64,000 bases of DNA from Streptomyces tardus (GTDB lineage Bacteria > Actinomycetota > Actinomycetes > Streptomycetales > Streptomycetaceae): contig NZ_JAELVF020000001.1 in the NCBI RefSeq assembly GCF_018101125.2, forward strand, positions 4,319,629-4,383,628, read 5' to 3'. Positions within the stretch are counted from its first letter, which is position 1; every line of letters begins with the position of its first letter. This document shows, in pieces, positions 51,417-59,665 of the stretch. A program made the translations under genes and the position numbers. Under the pieces are notes generated by a model, which did not search any database, was not told the origin of the DNA, and was given only the letters and a program-made list of their open reading frames with translations.

Positions 51417-52249
51417 TGGCCGGCAGCACCGAACTCTCCGGGCAGCGCGCGCTGTTGACCGGCACCCTGGCCGCTGCCCGGGAGGAGGGCCGGGCCGCGC
51501 TCGTCGGCTACCTCCCCGCCGGCTTCCCCACCGTGGAGGGCGGGATCGCCGCCTGCACCGAGATGCTGCGCAGCGGCTGCGACATCGTGGAGGTCGGGCT
51601 CCCGCACAGCGACCCGGTGCTGGACGGCCCGGTCATCCAGACCGCCGACGACATCGCGCTGCGCGGCGGGGTGCGGATCGTCGACGTACTGCGCACGGTG
51701 CGCGAGGCGCACGCCGCCACCGGCGCCCCGGTGCTGGTCATGACGTACTGGAACCCCATCGACCGGTACGGCCCCGAGCGCTTCGCCGCCGAGCTCGCGG
51801 CGGCCGGTGGCGCGGGCTGCATCCTGCCCGACCTGCCGGTCGAAGAGGCCGACCTGTGGCGCAAGACCGCCGAGGAGCACCAGCTCGCCACGGTCTTCGT
51901 GGTCGCCCCCAGCAGCAGGGACGAGCGGCTGGCGAAGATCACCGCCGCCGGCAGCGGATTCGTCTACGCCGCTTCGCTGATGGGCGTCACCGGCACCAGG
52001 AAGTCCGTCGGCCGCGAGGCCGAGGCGCTGGTGACGCGGGTACGGGCGGCCGACGACCGGCTGCCGGTCTGCGTCGGCCTCGGTGTCTCCGACGGCGAAC
52101 AGGCCGCGGAGGTCGCCCGGTTCGCCGACGGCGTCATCGTCGGCTCCGCCTTCGTCAAGCGGCTGCTCGACCACCCGGACGATCTGCAGGCCGGCCTCGC
52201 CGCCGTCCGTGAGCTCGCGCAGGAGCTGGCCGACGGCGTACGCCGCTGA
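51413..52249 (+). CDS. trpA: tryptophan synthase alpha chain
   Basis: TrpA cleaves indole-3-glycerol phosphate to indole, which is channelled to TrpB. The 278-residue TIM-barrel protein has LVGYLPAGFPTVEGG, the catalytic Glu in CDIVEVGLPHSDPVLDGPVI, catalytic Asp in GCILPDLPVEE, YAASLMGVTGTR, CVGLGVSDGEQA and IVGSAFVK. A GTG-ATG pair makes the exact start 51413 or 51416; the GTG overlaps the trpB stop. It ends the trp group, and a GC-rich hairpin follows. Confidence 0.96.
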   Translation: MMAGSTELSGQRALLTGTLAAAREEGRAALVGYLPAGFPTVEGGIAACTEMLRSGCDIVEVGLPHSDPVLDGPVIQTADDIALRGGVRIVDVLRTVREAHAATGAPVLVMTYWNPIDRYGPERFAAELAAAGGAGCILPDLPVEEADLWRKTAEEHQLATVFVVAPSSRDERLAKITAAGSGFVYAASLMGVTGTRKSVGREAEALVTRVRAADDRLPVCVGLGVSDGEQAAEVARFADGVIVGSAFVKRLLDHPDDLQAGLAAVRELAQELADGVRR

Positions 52250-52268
52250 CCCCTCCCGGGCGTGCGGT

Positions 52269-52296
52269 CCGGCCGGCTCGAACCCGGGCCGGCCGG
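52269..52296. terminator. candidate hairpin after trpA
   Basis: CCGGCCGG at 52269-52276 can pair with the same self-complementary sequence at 52289-52296 across 12 bases. It lies between the convergent trpA and symporter genes. Only moderate support, since both halves are themselves palindromic. Confidence 0.4.
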
Positions 52297-52416
52297 CCGC
52301 GCCCGCCGAGCGCGCCGCCCCGCGGCGGTCGGCTCCGCGCGGGGCGGGGGCCGTTACGCACACGCGTGCCCCGGGGCTGTACGCGCGGGCCGGTCCCAGT
52401 ACGCACGCGAGGGCGG

Positions 52417-53892
52417 TCACGGGGCGTGCAGCCGCAGGACCGCGCGCTCCGCACCGGCCGGCGGCTCGCCGCGCAGGGAGACCGCGATCATCGTCGCGAA
52501 GGCCAACGGCACGGTCCAGGAGGCCGGTTGGGCCAGCAGCACCGTCACCAGTCCGGAGTGGCCCTCGGTGAGCGCCGAGGCGAGCGCGGCGCCGGTCGCC
52601 GTGAGCGCGCCCACCACCAGACCGCTCGCCGCACCCCGCACGGTGAGCCGCGGCCACCAGATGCCGAGCACCAGCAGCGGGCAGAACGTGGATGCCGCCA
52701 CCGCGAACGCCCAGCCCACCAGCATGTTGATGTCCAGATGCGCGGCGGGCAGCGACAGGCCCACCGAGACCAGCGCGCCGGCGGCGACCGCCAGCCGCAG
52801 CCGCGAGAGCCGGCCCACGAGCCCCCGACCGCCGAAGAGGTCGTGCGAGAGGCCGCCCGCCAGCGCCAGCAGCAGCCCGGAGCTGGTCGAGAGGAACGCC
52901 GCGAAGGCGCCGGCCGCCACCAGTGCGGTGAGCACACTGCCCAGCGCGCCGGGCACCGCCTCCCCGGGCAGTACGACGGCGACGGTGTCGGTCGCGTTGC
53001 TGTGCACCAGGTGCGGGGTCAACACCCGTCCGAGCAGCCCGTACACGGCGGGGAAGAGGTAGAACAGGCCGAGCAGCGCGATCACGATCACCCCGACCCT
53101 GCGGGCGGCGCGGGCGCTGGGGCTGGTGTGGAAGCGCATGATCACGTGCGGCAGGCCGATCGCGCCGAGGGTCGTCGCCAGCAGCATCGACCAGGTGGCG
53201 AGCAGCGGATGGCCGGAGTTCTCGATGTCCAGCAGCGGGCGGCTCCAGCTCTCCGGCACACCCACCGGGGTCAGCGCGTCCGCCCGGACCTCCGGGCCGA
53301 CGTGGACCATCAGATAGACCGCGGGCACCGCGATGAAGACCAGCTTCACCAGGTAGTGGAACGCCTGGACATACGTCGCCGAGCGCATCCCGCCCACCGC
53401 GATCGAGCCGCTGACCACCACGCCGGCCAGCACCACCCCCACCCAGTACGGCGTCCCGCTCACCAGTTGCAGCACCACGCCCGCGCCCTTGAACTGCGGC
53501 ACCAGATAAAGCCACATGATCACCAGGACGATCGCCCCGCACAGCTTCCGGATCGCAGGCGAACCCAGCCGGTACTCCGCGAAGTCCGGGACCGTGTACG
53601 CCCCTGAGCGGCGCATCGGCCCGGCCACCAGCGCCACCACGGCGACGTACCCGGCCGTGAAGCCGATCGCGATCCACAGGGTGCCGATGCCGTTCTTCAG
53701 CAGCAGCCCGGCAAGTCCGAGGACGGAGGCGGCCGATACGTACTCCCCGGCGATCGCCATGGCGTTCCGGCCGGTGCCCACCCGGCGGGAGGCGACCAGG
53801 AAATCGGGGGCGGTACGGGCCGCGCGCACCCCGTACACGCCGATCGCCAGACTCGCGGCGATCAGCAGACCGATCGCCAGCAGACCGGTCAA
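52417..53892 (-). CDS. sodium:solute symporter (SSS family, ActP/MctP-like)
   Basis: A 491-residue SSS-family symporter with about 13 hydrophobic segments. Family blocks are PDFLVASRRVGTGRNAMAIA, GEYVSAASVLGLAGLL, VPQFKGAGVVLQLVSGTPYW, GIPH-type loop IGLPHVIMRFHTSPSARAAR and AAFLSTSSGLLLALAGGLSH. Relatives import acetate, pyruvate or other monocarboxylates with sodium; the substrate here is inference. The start is TTG at 53892, within a TTGA overlap with the upstream small membrane protein gene. That coupling makes it the fourth gene of a kinase-regulator-transporter operon. Confidence 0.9.
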   Translation of the reverse strand: MTGLLAIGLLIAASLAIGVYGVRAARTAPDFLVASRRVGTGRNAMAIAGEYVSAASVLGLAGLLLKNGIGTLWIAIGFTAGYVAVVALVAGPMRRSGAYTVPDFAEYRLGSPAIRKLCGAIVLVIMWLYLVPQFKGAGVVLQLVSGTPYWVGVVLAGVVVSGSIAVGGMRSATYVQAFHYLVKLVFIAVPAVYLMVHVGPEVRADALTPVGVPESWSRPLLDIENSGHPLLATWSMLLATTLGAIGLPHVIMRFHTSPSARAARRVGVIVIALLGLFYLFPAVYGLLGRVLTPHLVHSNATDTVAVVLPGEAVPGALGSVLTALVAAGAFAAFLSTSSGLLLALAGGLSHDLFGGRGLVGRLSRLRLAVAAGALVSVGLSLPAAHLDINMLVGWAFAVAASTFCPLLVLGIWWPRLTVRGAASGLVVGALTATGAALASALTEGHSGLVTVLLAQPASWTVPLAFATMIAVSLRGEPPAGAERAVLRLHAP

Positions 53893-54266
53893 CCCCGTTC
53901 CCCCGCGGGAGGGTCGGGCACCCGGGCGTCGATGCGCTCGGCGGTGCGCACATGCAGCGCCGCGATCACCAGCAGCACCGGGTAGGTCGCGGACATCAGC
54001 ACCAGCCAGGACAGCGGGAGCCCCGAGACGGTCAGATCCGCCGGCGCGGGGGCCGCCGCGAGCAGCCCGCTGGTTCCGAAGAGCACCAGGCCCAGCAGCG
54101 CCACCGTGCGCAGCGCCGCCCGCCGCTGCTCCCGGAAGACGCGGGCCGCGCGCTGCGGGTCGGCGGGTCCGGGCAGCGGCAGCGAGCCGCGCACACCCCG
54201 CGAGCGCCGGGCCAGGGCGATCCTGGTCTGCGGGCTGGTGACCTTGACCCGGCGGCCCCCGCTCAT
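53889..54266 (-). CDS. small membrane protein, probable DUF485-like symporter accessory
   Basis: A 125-residue protein with a basic N-terminal half (KVTSPQTRIALARRSRGVRG) and two spans (RTVALLGLVLFGTSGLLAAA, LPLSWLVLMSATYPVLLVIA), ending in an acidic tail. The layout resembles the DUF485 or similar two-span proteins that precede ActP-type symporters. Here the match is by architecture and position only. It overlaps both the LytTR regulator stop (ATGA) and the symporter TTG start, so all are translationally coupled. Confidence 0.7.
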   Translation of the reverse strand: MSGGRRVKVTSPQTRIALARRSRGVRGSLPLPGPADPQRAARVFREQRRAALRTVALLGLVLFGTSGLLAAAPAPADLTVSGLPLSWLVLMSATYPVLLVIAALHVRTAERIDARVPDPPAGERG

Positions 54267-55069
54267 CTGGCCGCCCTGCCCATCTGGCCGCTGCGGGCCG
54301 CGTCGATGAGGTGCTCCTTGAGTCCGCGCGCGTGTCGCCGGCTCACCGGTACGTCGCCGGCCGGCGTACAGGCGACCAGCCCGGCGGAGCTGGTCACCCG
54401 CAGGTCGTGCACCCAGCCGACCGCGACCAGATAGCCGCGGTGGACCCGTACGAAACCCGAGGGTGCCCAGACCTCCTCCAGGTAGGACAGCGAGAGCCGG
54501 ATGAGATGGGTGTCCTCGGCCGTGTGCAGCCGTACGTAGTCGCCGTGCGCCTCCGCGTACTGGATGTCGTCGCGGCGGACGAAGACGGTGCGGCGGCTGT
54601 GCTCGATCTGCACCACCGCCAACTCGTCGGCGGGCGGGGCCGACAGGGCGCCGCGGGGCCGTCGCGCGATGCGGGCCACCGACTCGGCCAGGCGCTCGGG
54701 GCGGACCGGCTTGAGGAGGTAGTCCACCGCCCCGATCCCGAACGCTTCGATGGCGTGCGACTCCGAGGCCGTGACGAAGACGATCGCCGGGGGCTCGGAG
54801 AGCATGCTGGTCACCCGAGCCACGTCCATGCCGGTCAGCCCCGGCATGGAGATGTCCAGGAAGACCGCGTCGAAGGTGGAGCCGCCGAGCAGGCGGACCG
54901 CGCCCTCGCCGCTGTCGGCGGCGCTGACCTCGGCTATCTCGGGGAGGTCGCCGAGCAGTTCGGTCAGCTCGGCCCTGGTGTGCTGCTCGTCCTCGACCAC
55001 CAGGACCGACAGCGCCGACGGGGCGCCGGACGCCTCGGTCTGTCGCGACTGCGCCGGAAGCCGGGTCAC
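54263..55069 (-). CDS. LytTR-family response regulator
   Basis: A 268-residue regulator. The receiver domain (residues about 19-135) has LVVEDEQHTRAELTELL, the phospho-acceptor Asp in AVFLDISMPGLTGMDVA, VFVTASESHAIEAF and the switch Lys in DYLLKPVRPERLAE. The C-terminal LytTR DNA-binding domain has VFVRRDDIQYAEAHGDYVRL, LSLSYLEEVWAPSGFVRVHR and the closing VSRRHARGLKEHL. LytTR regulators bind direct repeats upstream of target genes. The GTG at 55069 overlaps the kinase stop. It is likely the regulator of the coupled symporter. Confidence 0.93.
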   Translation of the reverse strand: MTRLPAQSRQTEASGAPSALSVLVVEDEQHTRAELTELLGDLPEIAEVSAADSGEGAVRLLGGSTFDAVFLDISMPGLTGMDVARVTSMLSEPPAIVFVTASESHAIEAFGIGAVDYLLKPVRPERLAESVARIARRPRGALSAPPADELAVVQIEHSRRTVFVRRDDIQYAEAHGDYVRLHTAEDTHLIRLSLSYLEEVWAPSGFVRVHRGYLVAVGWVHDLRVTSSAGLVACTPAGDVPVSRRHARGLKEHLIDAARSGQMGRAAR

Positions 55070-56169
55070 TGCGCCACCACTCCTCGTCTGTACCGGGGCA
55101 CCCGGGCCTCGACCCGGGTGCCGTGGTCCGGCGCCGTTTCGATCAGCAGGCCGAACTCCTGGCCGTACACGGTGCGCAGCCGCTGGTCCACGTTGGCCAG
55201 CCCCACGCCCTTGGACCGCGGTCCGCTGCCCGCGAGGATCGCCCGGGCCAGTTCGGGATCCATCCCGACGCCGTCGTCCTCGATCTCGATGACGCACATC
55301 GTGCCCTCGCCGTAGCCGGAGACACCGATGTGGCCGCGGCCCGCCTTCTTCTCCAGCCCGTGCCGGACGGCATTCTCCACGATGGGCTGGACCACCAGGA
55401 AGGGGATGGCGACGGGAAGGATCTCCGGCGCCATCCGTACGGTGATCTCCAGCCGGTCGTCGAACCGCGCGCTCTGAAGCTCCAAATAGGTCTGGATCGC
55501 CTGGAGTTCGGCGGCGACGGTCGCGTAGTCGCCCTTGGTGGAGAAGCTGTAGCGCAGGTAGTCGGCGAAGTCCGTCAGCAGGCCGCGCGCCCGGGTGGGG
55601 TCGCTGCGGATGTGGGCGGCGATCACCGCCAGCGCGTTGTGCAGGAAGTGCGGCGAGATCTGCGCCCGCAGGGTCCGCAGATCGGCCGCGGCGATACGGG
55701 CGCGCGCGCCGCTCAGCTCGGCGTGGTCCAACGCCTCGGCGACCAGACCGGCGACCTCGCTCAGGTCCTCCGCCGCGACCTCGCCCGCGGCGATCACACA
55801 GCCGGCCAGCTCGTCCGCGACCAGCAACGGCGCGGCGCACAGCGGCGGCTGGCGCAGGGCCTCCCCGCGCGCGTACACCTCGTCGAGCAGCGCGCCGGCC
55901 TCGCTGCCCGGCGGCAGCGAACCGTGCTGGGCGGCCGGGCCCTCCAGATCGGCGAGGACGACCGCGTCGGCGTCCAGCAGTCTGCGGATGCGGCGGGCTG
56001 CCGCTGTGCCGCCGCTGCCGTGCAGCCCGCCGCGCAGGTCGCTGCCGAGCAACCGTGCCTCCCGCAGCGCGGCGACGGTGGCGCCGGCACCCGTGTCGAC
56101 GCTCGAAGCCGAGCCCCGGCGCCAGAGGCTGCCGGGCCGGCGTGCCGGGTACCACGGTCTCCACTCCAC
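55066..56169 (-). CDS. LytS-type sensor histidine kinase without membrane spans
   Basis: A 367-residue kinase of the LytS/YehU (His_kinase PF06580) class. The dimerisation/phospho-His segment is LRTLRAQISPHFLHNALAVI. The N-box is VVQPIVENAVRHGLEKKAGR, followed by GVGMDPELARAIL and GVGLANVDQRLRTVYG in the ATPase domain. Unlike LytS and BtsS, the first 200 residues show no membrane spans; they look like a GAF-type cytosolic sensor (ADAVVLADLEGPAAQHGSLP, PPLCAAPLLVADELAGCVIA). The GTG at 56169 is placed by a TACGGT -10-like sequence 6 bp upstream. It heads the four-gene coupled operon. An earlier GTG (56190) is possible. Confidence 0.88.
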   Translation of the reverse strand: MEWRPWYPARRPGSLWRRGSASSVDTGAGATVAALREARLLGSDLRGGLHGSGGTAAARRIRRLLDADAVVLADLEGPAAQHGSLPPGSEAGALLDEVYARGEALRQPPLCAAPLLVADELAGCVIAAGEVAAEDLSEVAGLVAEALDHAELSGARARIAAADLRTLRAQISPHFLHNALAVIAAHIRSDPTRARGLLTDFADYLRYSFSTKGDYATVAAELQAIQTYLELQSARFDDRLEITVRMAPEILPVAIPFLVVQPIVENAVRHGLEKKAGRGHIGVSGYGEGTMCVIEIEDDGVGMDPELARAILAGSGPRSKGVGLANVDQRLRTVYGQEFGLLIETAPDHGTRVEARVPRYRRGVVAQ

Positions 56170-56175
56170 GCGGAG

Positions 56176-56181
56176 ACCGTA
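56176..56181 (-). promoter_or_regulatory. candidate leaderless -10 for the LytS-type kinase operon
   Basis: TACGGT on the minus strand ends 6 bp before the GTG at 56169, with no ribosome site in between. This is the leaderless spacing seen for lspA. Confidence 0.4.
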
Positions 56182-56378
56182 ACGCAGCACGCCGCAGGTG
56201 GAACCCGTCGTGGAGACGCCCGTTCGCGGCAGCGGGGCGGTACGGCGGCCGTGCGCCGCAGAGCGCCGCGCGCGGAACACCGGAGGACGCCGGGAGGGCG
56301 CGGGAGGACGTACGCCCCGTCCGGGCCCGACTGCTCGGTCCGGACGGGGCGTTCACCGTGCCTCGTGGTACGGCCGGC

Positions 56379-58055
56379 TCAGTGCTCGGCCGCCTTCTCC
56401 GCGCCGGCGCCGGTCAGTGCCCGCACCTGGAGCTCGGCGAACTTGCGGTCGTTGCGCTCGGACGACATCAGCGTGCCGACGACCGCGCACAGCAGACCCA
56501 GCGGGATGGAGACCAGGCCCGGGTTGGAGAGCGGGAACCAGTTGATGTCGATGCCCGTCACCAGCGCACCCTCCGAGCCGGAGAAGACCGGCGAGAAGAT
56601 CACCAGGCTCACCGCGCTGATCAGACCGCCGTAGATGCCGGCCACCGCGCCCTGGGTGTTGAACCGCCGCCAGAACAGGCTCAGCAGCAGGGTCGGCAGG
56701 TTGGCCGAGGCGGCGATGGCGAAGGCCAGCGCCACCAGGAACGCGACGTTCAGGCTCTGCGCGAAGATTGCCAGCACGATGGCCACGATGCCGACGCCCA
56801 GCGCCGAGAACTTGGCCACCCGCACCTCCTCCTGCTCGCTCGCCTGTCCCTTGCGCAGCACGCTGTTGTAGAAGTCGTGCGCCAGCGACGAGGAGGAGGC
56901 GATGGTCAGGCCGGCCACCGTCGAGAGGATTGTGGCGAAGGCGACCGCGGCGATCACCGCGAGCATGATGGCGGCCAGCCCGCTGCCGCCGAAGTAGTCG
57001 CCGACGGACTCCGCGAGCTGTGGCGCTGCCGTGTTGCCCGCTTCGTTCTGTTCGGTGATCGCGTTCTTGCCGACGATCGCCGCCGCGCCGAAGCCCATGA
57101 TCAGCGTCATCAGGTAGAAGGTGCCGATGAGGCCGATGCCCCAGTTGACCGACTTCCTGGCGGCCTTCGCCTCCGGCACGGTGTAGAAGCGGATCAGGAC
57201 GTGCGGCAGACCGGCGGTGCCGAGGACGAGCGCCAGCCCGAGGCTGATCAGGTCCAGCTTGTTCCAGAGGGTCTGGAGGGCGTCGCCGGCCACTTCCTTC
57301 CCGTAGAACTGCCCCGGTTCCAGGAACGACTTGCCCTCGCCGCTGGCTCTCGCGGCGTCTCCCATCAGGGAGTTGAAGTTGAAGTCGTACATCCCCATGA
57401 CCATGAGGCTGATCAGGATCGCGCCGCCCATCAGCATGCCGGCGTTGATGATCTGCACCCAGGTGGTGCCCTTCATCCCGCCGAAGCTGACGTACACCGT
57501 CATCAGCAGACCGACCACGATGATGCCGACGATCTTCGCGGTCTCGGCATCCATGCCGAGGAACGTCTCGCCCGGTGAGATGCCGAGCAGCAGCGCGATG
57601 AGTGCGCCCGCGCCGACCATCTGCGCCAGCAGGTAGAAGATCGAGACGGTGATCGTGGAGACCGCCGCGGCCGTCCGTACCGGACGCTGCTTCATGCGGT
57701 AGGACAGCACGTCGGCGATGGTGAACCGGCCGCTGTTGCGCAGGAGTTCGGCGACCAGCAGCAGCGCGACCAGCCAGGCGACCAGGAAGCCGATGGAGTA
57801 GAGGAAGCCGTCGTAGCCGTACAGCGCGATCATGCCGCTGATGCCGAGGAAGGAGGCGGCCGACATGTAGTCGCCACCGATCGCGAAACCGTTCTGGAGT
57901 CCGGAGAACTGCCGTCCGCCGGAGTGGAAGTCCGTCGCCGAACGGGTGTGGCGGCTGGCCCACACGGTGACCGCCAGGGTCACCGCGATGAAGGCGAGGA
58001 ACATGCCGAAGGTCAGCGCGCGGTTGCCGCCGGCCTCTTCTGCGAGCAGGTTCAT
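56379..58055 (-). CDS. cation/acetate symporter (ActP-type SSS)
   Basis: A 558-residue SSS symporter close to ActP. It starts MNLLAEEAGGNRALTFGMFL. Family motifs are ATDFHSGGRQFSGLQNGFAI, GGDYMSAASFLGISGMIALY, LAQMVGAGALIALLLGISPG, LGTAGLPHVLIRFYTVPEAK and SSSSLAHDFYNSVLRKGQAS. ActP imports acetate and related short monocarboxylates with sodium or protons. The ATG overlaps the stop of the DUF485 gene (ATGA), as in classic yjcH-actP pairs. It lies downstream of that gene and upstream of the kinase operon on the same strand. Confidence 0.92.
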   Translation of the reverse strand: MNLLAEEAGGNRALTFGMFLAFIAVTLAVTVWASRHTRSATDFHSGGRQFSGLQNGFAIGGDYMSAASFLGISGMIALYGYDGFLYSIGFLVAWLVALLLVAELLRNSGRFTIADVLSYRMKQRPVRTAAAVSTITVSIFYLLAQMVGAGALIALLLGISPGETFLGMDAETAKIVGIIVVGLLMTVYVSFGGMKGTTWVQIINAGMLMGGAILISLMVMGMYDFNFNSLMGDAARASGEGKSFLEPGQFYGKEVAGDALQTLWNKLDLISLGLALVLGTAGLPHVLIRFYTVPEAKAARKSVNWGIGLIGTFYLMTLIMGFGAAAIVGKNAITEQNEAGNTAAPQLAESVGDYFGGSGLAAIMLAVIAAVAFATILSTVAGLTIASSSSLAHDFYNSVLRKGQASEQEEVRVAKFSALGVGIVAIVLAIFAQSLNVAFLVALAFAIAASANLPTLLLSLFWRRFNTQGAVAGIYGGLISAVSLVIFSPVFSGSEGALVTGIDINWFPLSNPGLVSIPLGLLCAVVGTLMSSERNDRKFAELQVRALTGAGAEKAAEH

Positions 58056-58453
58056 GCGCGTGCCTCCGTGCTGTTGCCGCTGTCCTTGCTGCCGGCTTCG
58101 CCTCCGCCGGTGAGCTCCTCGCACAGCTCGCTCGCGAGCGGGTCGAGGCGGCGCGCGGCGTAGCGCGAGTAGAGGATCGCGATGCCGAAGGTGGAGAAGA
58201 ACTGCAGCAGCCCGAAGACCAGCGCCAGGTTCGTCCGGCCGAACACCTCCGTCGCCATCACGTCGCGGGCGTACGCCGACATCACGACGTAGGTCAGGTA
58301 CCAGACGAAGAACGCGATGCTCATGGGGAAGACGAAGCGCAGCAGCCTGCGCTTGAGTTCGATGAAGCGCGGGTCGGTGTGCATCACGATGTCGGGGGTG
58401 GGTTCACCCCCGTCCTCGGGGGAGCGGGACTGCGGGGGGAGTTCGGTCGGCAT
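58052..58453 (-). CDS. DUF485-family membrane protein
   Basis: A 133-residue DUF485/YjcH-type protein. After a Pro-rich N-terminus come DPRFIELKRRLLRFVFPMSI, a first span (AFFVWYLTYVVMSAYARDVM) and a second (LALVFGLLQFFSTFGIAILY), then YSRYAARRLDPLASELCEEL, all typical of the family. The ATG at 58453 has a gaggag ribosome site. It is cotranslated with the ActP-type symporter and probably aids its assembly; that role is not established. Confidence 0.92.
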   Translation of the reverse strand: MPTELPPQSRSPEDGGEPTPDIVMHTDPRFIELKRRLLRFVFPMSIAFFVWYLTYVVMSAYARDVMATEVFGRTNLALVFGLLQFFSTFGIAILYSRYAARRLDPLASELCEELTGGGEAGSKDSGNSTEARA

Positions 58454-58825
58454 TGACGTCTCCTCGTTCGTGCTGAGGTCGGGGGAGCGGTGCCCCGGCT
58501 GACCTGTGGTGGAGGGAACGTAAGCAGCGTCACATCCGGGGGAAAGCGGCACTCGGCGCTATGCGGTGAGTGCGCGGTGCGCGCGTCGAACGGCAGCTCT
58601 CCGTACGACGGGCGGCGCGAATGTGCGCCGAGCGGTAGCCGTCGCGGTGCGCGGCGCGTGGCCTGTCGGTGCGCGCAGCCTGCGGTGTGTGCCGGGCGGG
58701 GCGTGCTCCGGGCGGGGCGGGGCGTGCGTGGGTACGGGTACTCAACTCCCTTGCACGGATGACACTTTCGAGCGAATCAGCGGCAGGGGGCGGACTCACC
58801 GGCGCAGGCGCTCGTTGGTCCGCGT
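58454..58825. other. intergenic region with GC-rich repeats
   Basis: This 372-bp gap separates the divergent DUF485 and DsbA-like genes. It contains a near-duplication, CCGGGCGGGGCGTGC at 58692-58706 and a longer version at 58708-58727, giving closely spaced G-runs on the plus strand. I see no gene; promoters for both sides are expected here but none is clear. Confidence 0.5.
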
Positions 58826-59614
58826 GTGATGAGCCAGGACGATGAGCAGCAGACGAACGCCCGGCGCACCGGCGACCGCCGCAACGCCAGGGACCGCATC
58901 CGCGCGGACCGCGAGCGCGAGGAGGCGACCCGTCGGCGCAGGCGTACGCTCACCGCCGCGCTCGCCGTGGCCGGAGTGCTCACCGCGGCGGGCGCGCTCG
59001 CCGCGGTGGTGATGAGTGGCGACGGCGCCGGCGACGACTCCGCGGGCGGCGGCGCCTCGGACCCGATCACCGAGGGCAGGCAGAGCGCCCCGGTCACCCT
59101 CTCGGTGTACGAGGACTTCCGCTGCCCCGGCTGTGCCCAGTTCGAGCAGGGCTTCAAGAAGACCATCAACGAGCTGCGCGAAGCCGGGAAGGTGAAGGTC
59201 GACTACCACATCGTCGCCATCGTCGACCGCAAGGACAACAGCACCGGTTCCACCAACGCGGCCAACGCCGCCGCCTGTGCCAAGGACGCCGGATACTTCA
59301 CCGCGTACCACGACGAGCTCTTCGCGCATCAGCCCGCCGAGAGCGAGGACCGGTTCGCCGACAAGAAGCACCTGCTCCAACTCGCCTCGAAGGTCGAGGG
59401 CCTGGACACGCCGGCCTTCCGCGACTGTGTCGACGAGGGCACCCACGACGGCTGGGTGGCCGAGTCCACCAAGGCGTTCGGCAGCTCCGGGTACGACGCG
59501 ACCCCCACCCTCCTGCTGGACGGCGAGAACCTCTCGGCCGACCGCACCGCGCCCTTCACTCCCGAGATCCTGGTGAGCAAGGTCGAGGAAGCGGCAAAGG
59601 AAGCCAAGAAGTAA
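58826..59614 (+). CDS. membrane-anchored DsbA-family thiol oxidoreductase (CPGC)
   Basis: A 262-residue protein with a very charged N-terminus (RRTGDRRNARDRIRADRERE), one membrane span (LTAALAVAGVLTAAGALAAV) and an extracytoplasmic thioredoxin fold. The active site is CPGC in VYEDFRCPGCAQFEQGFKKT; the cis-Pro loop is YDATPTLLLDG. Two further cysteines (AAACAKDAG and FRDCVDEG) lie in the helical insertion. It is probably an exported-protein disulfide catalyst. The start is GTG at 58826 or ATG at 58829. It is 51 bp upstream of lgt, so the two may be cotranscribed. Confidence 0.9.
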   Translation: MMSQDDEQQTNARRTGDRRNARDRIRADREREEATRRRRRTLTAALAVAGVLTAAGALAAVVMSGDGAGDDSAGGGASDPITEGRQSAPVTLSVYEDFRCPGCAQFEQGFKKTINELREAGKVKVDYHIVAIVDRKDNSTGSTNAANAAACAKDAGYFTAYHDELFAHQPAESEDRFADKKHLLQLASKVEGLDTPAFRDCVDEGTHDGWVAESTKAFGSSGYDATPTLLLDGENLSADRTAPFTPEILVSKVEEAAKEAKK

Positions 59615-59665
59615 CGCGACGCGACTGCCGCGAGCGGTCGGCGGCAGGGTAGCGTCTGAGGCGCC

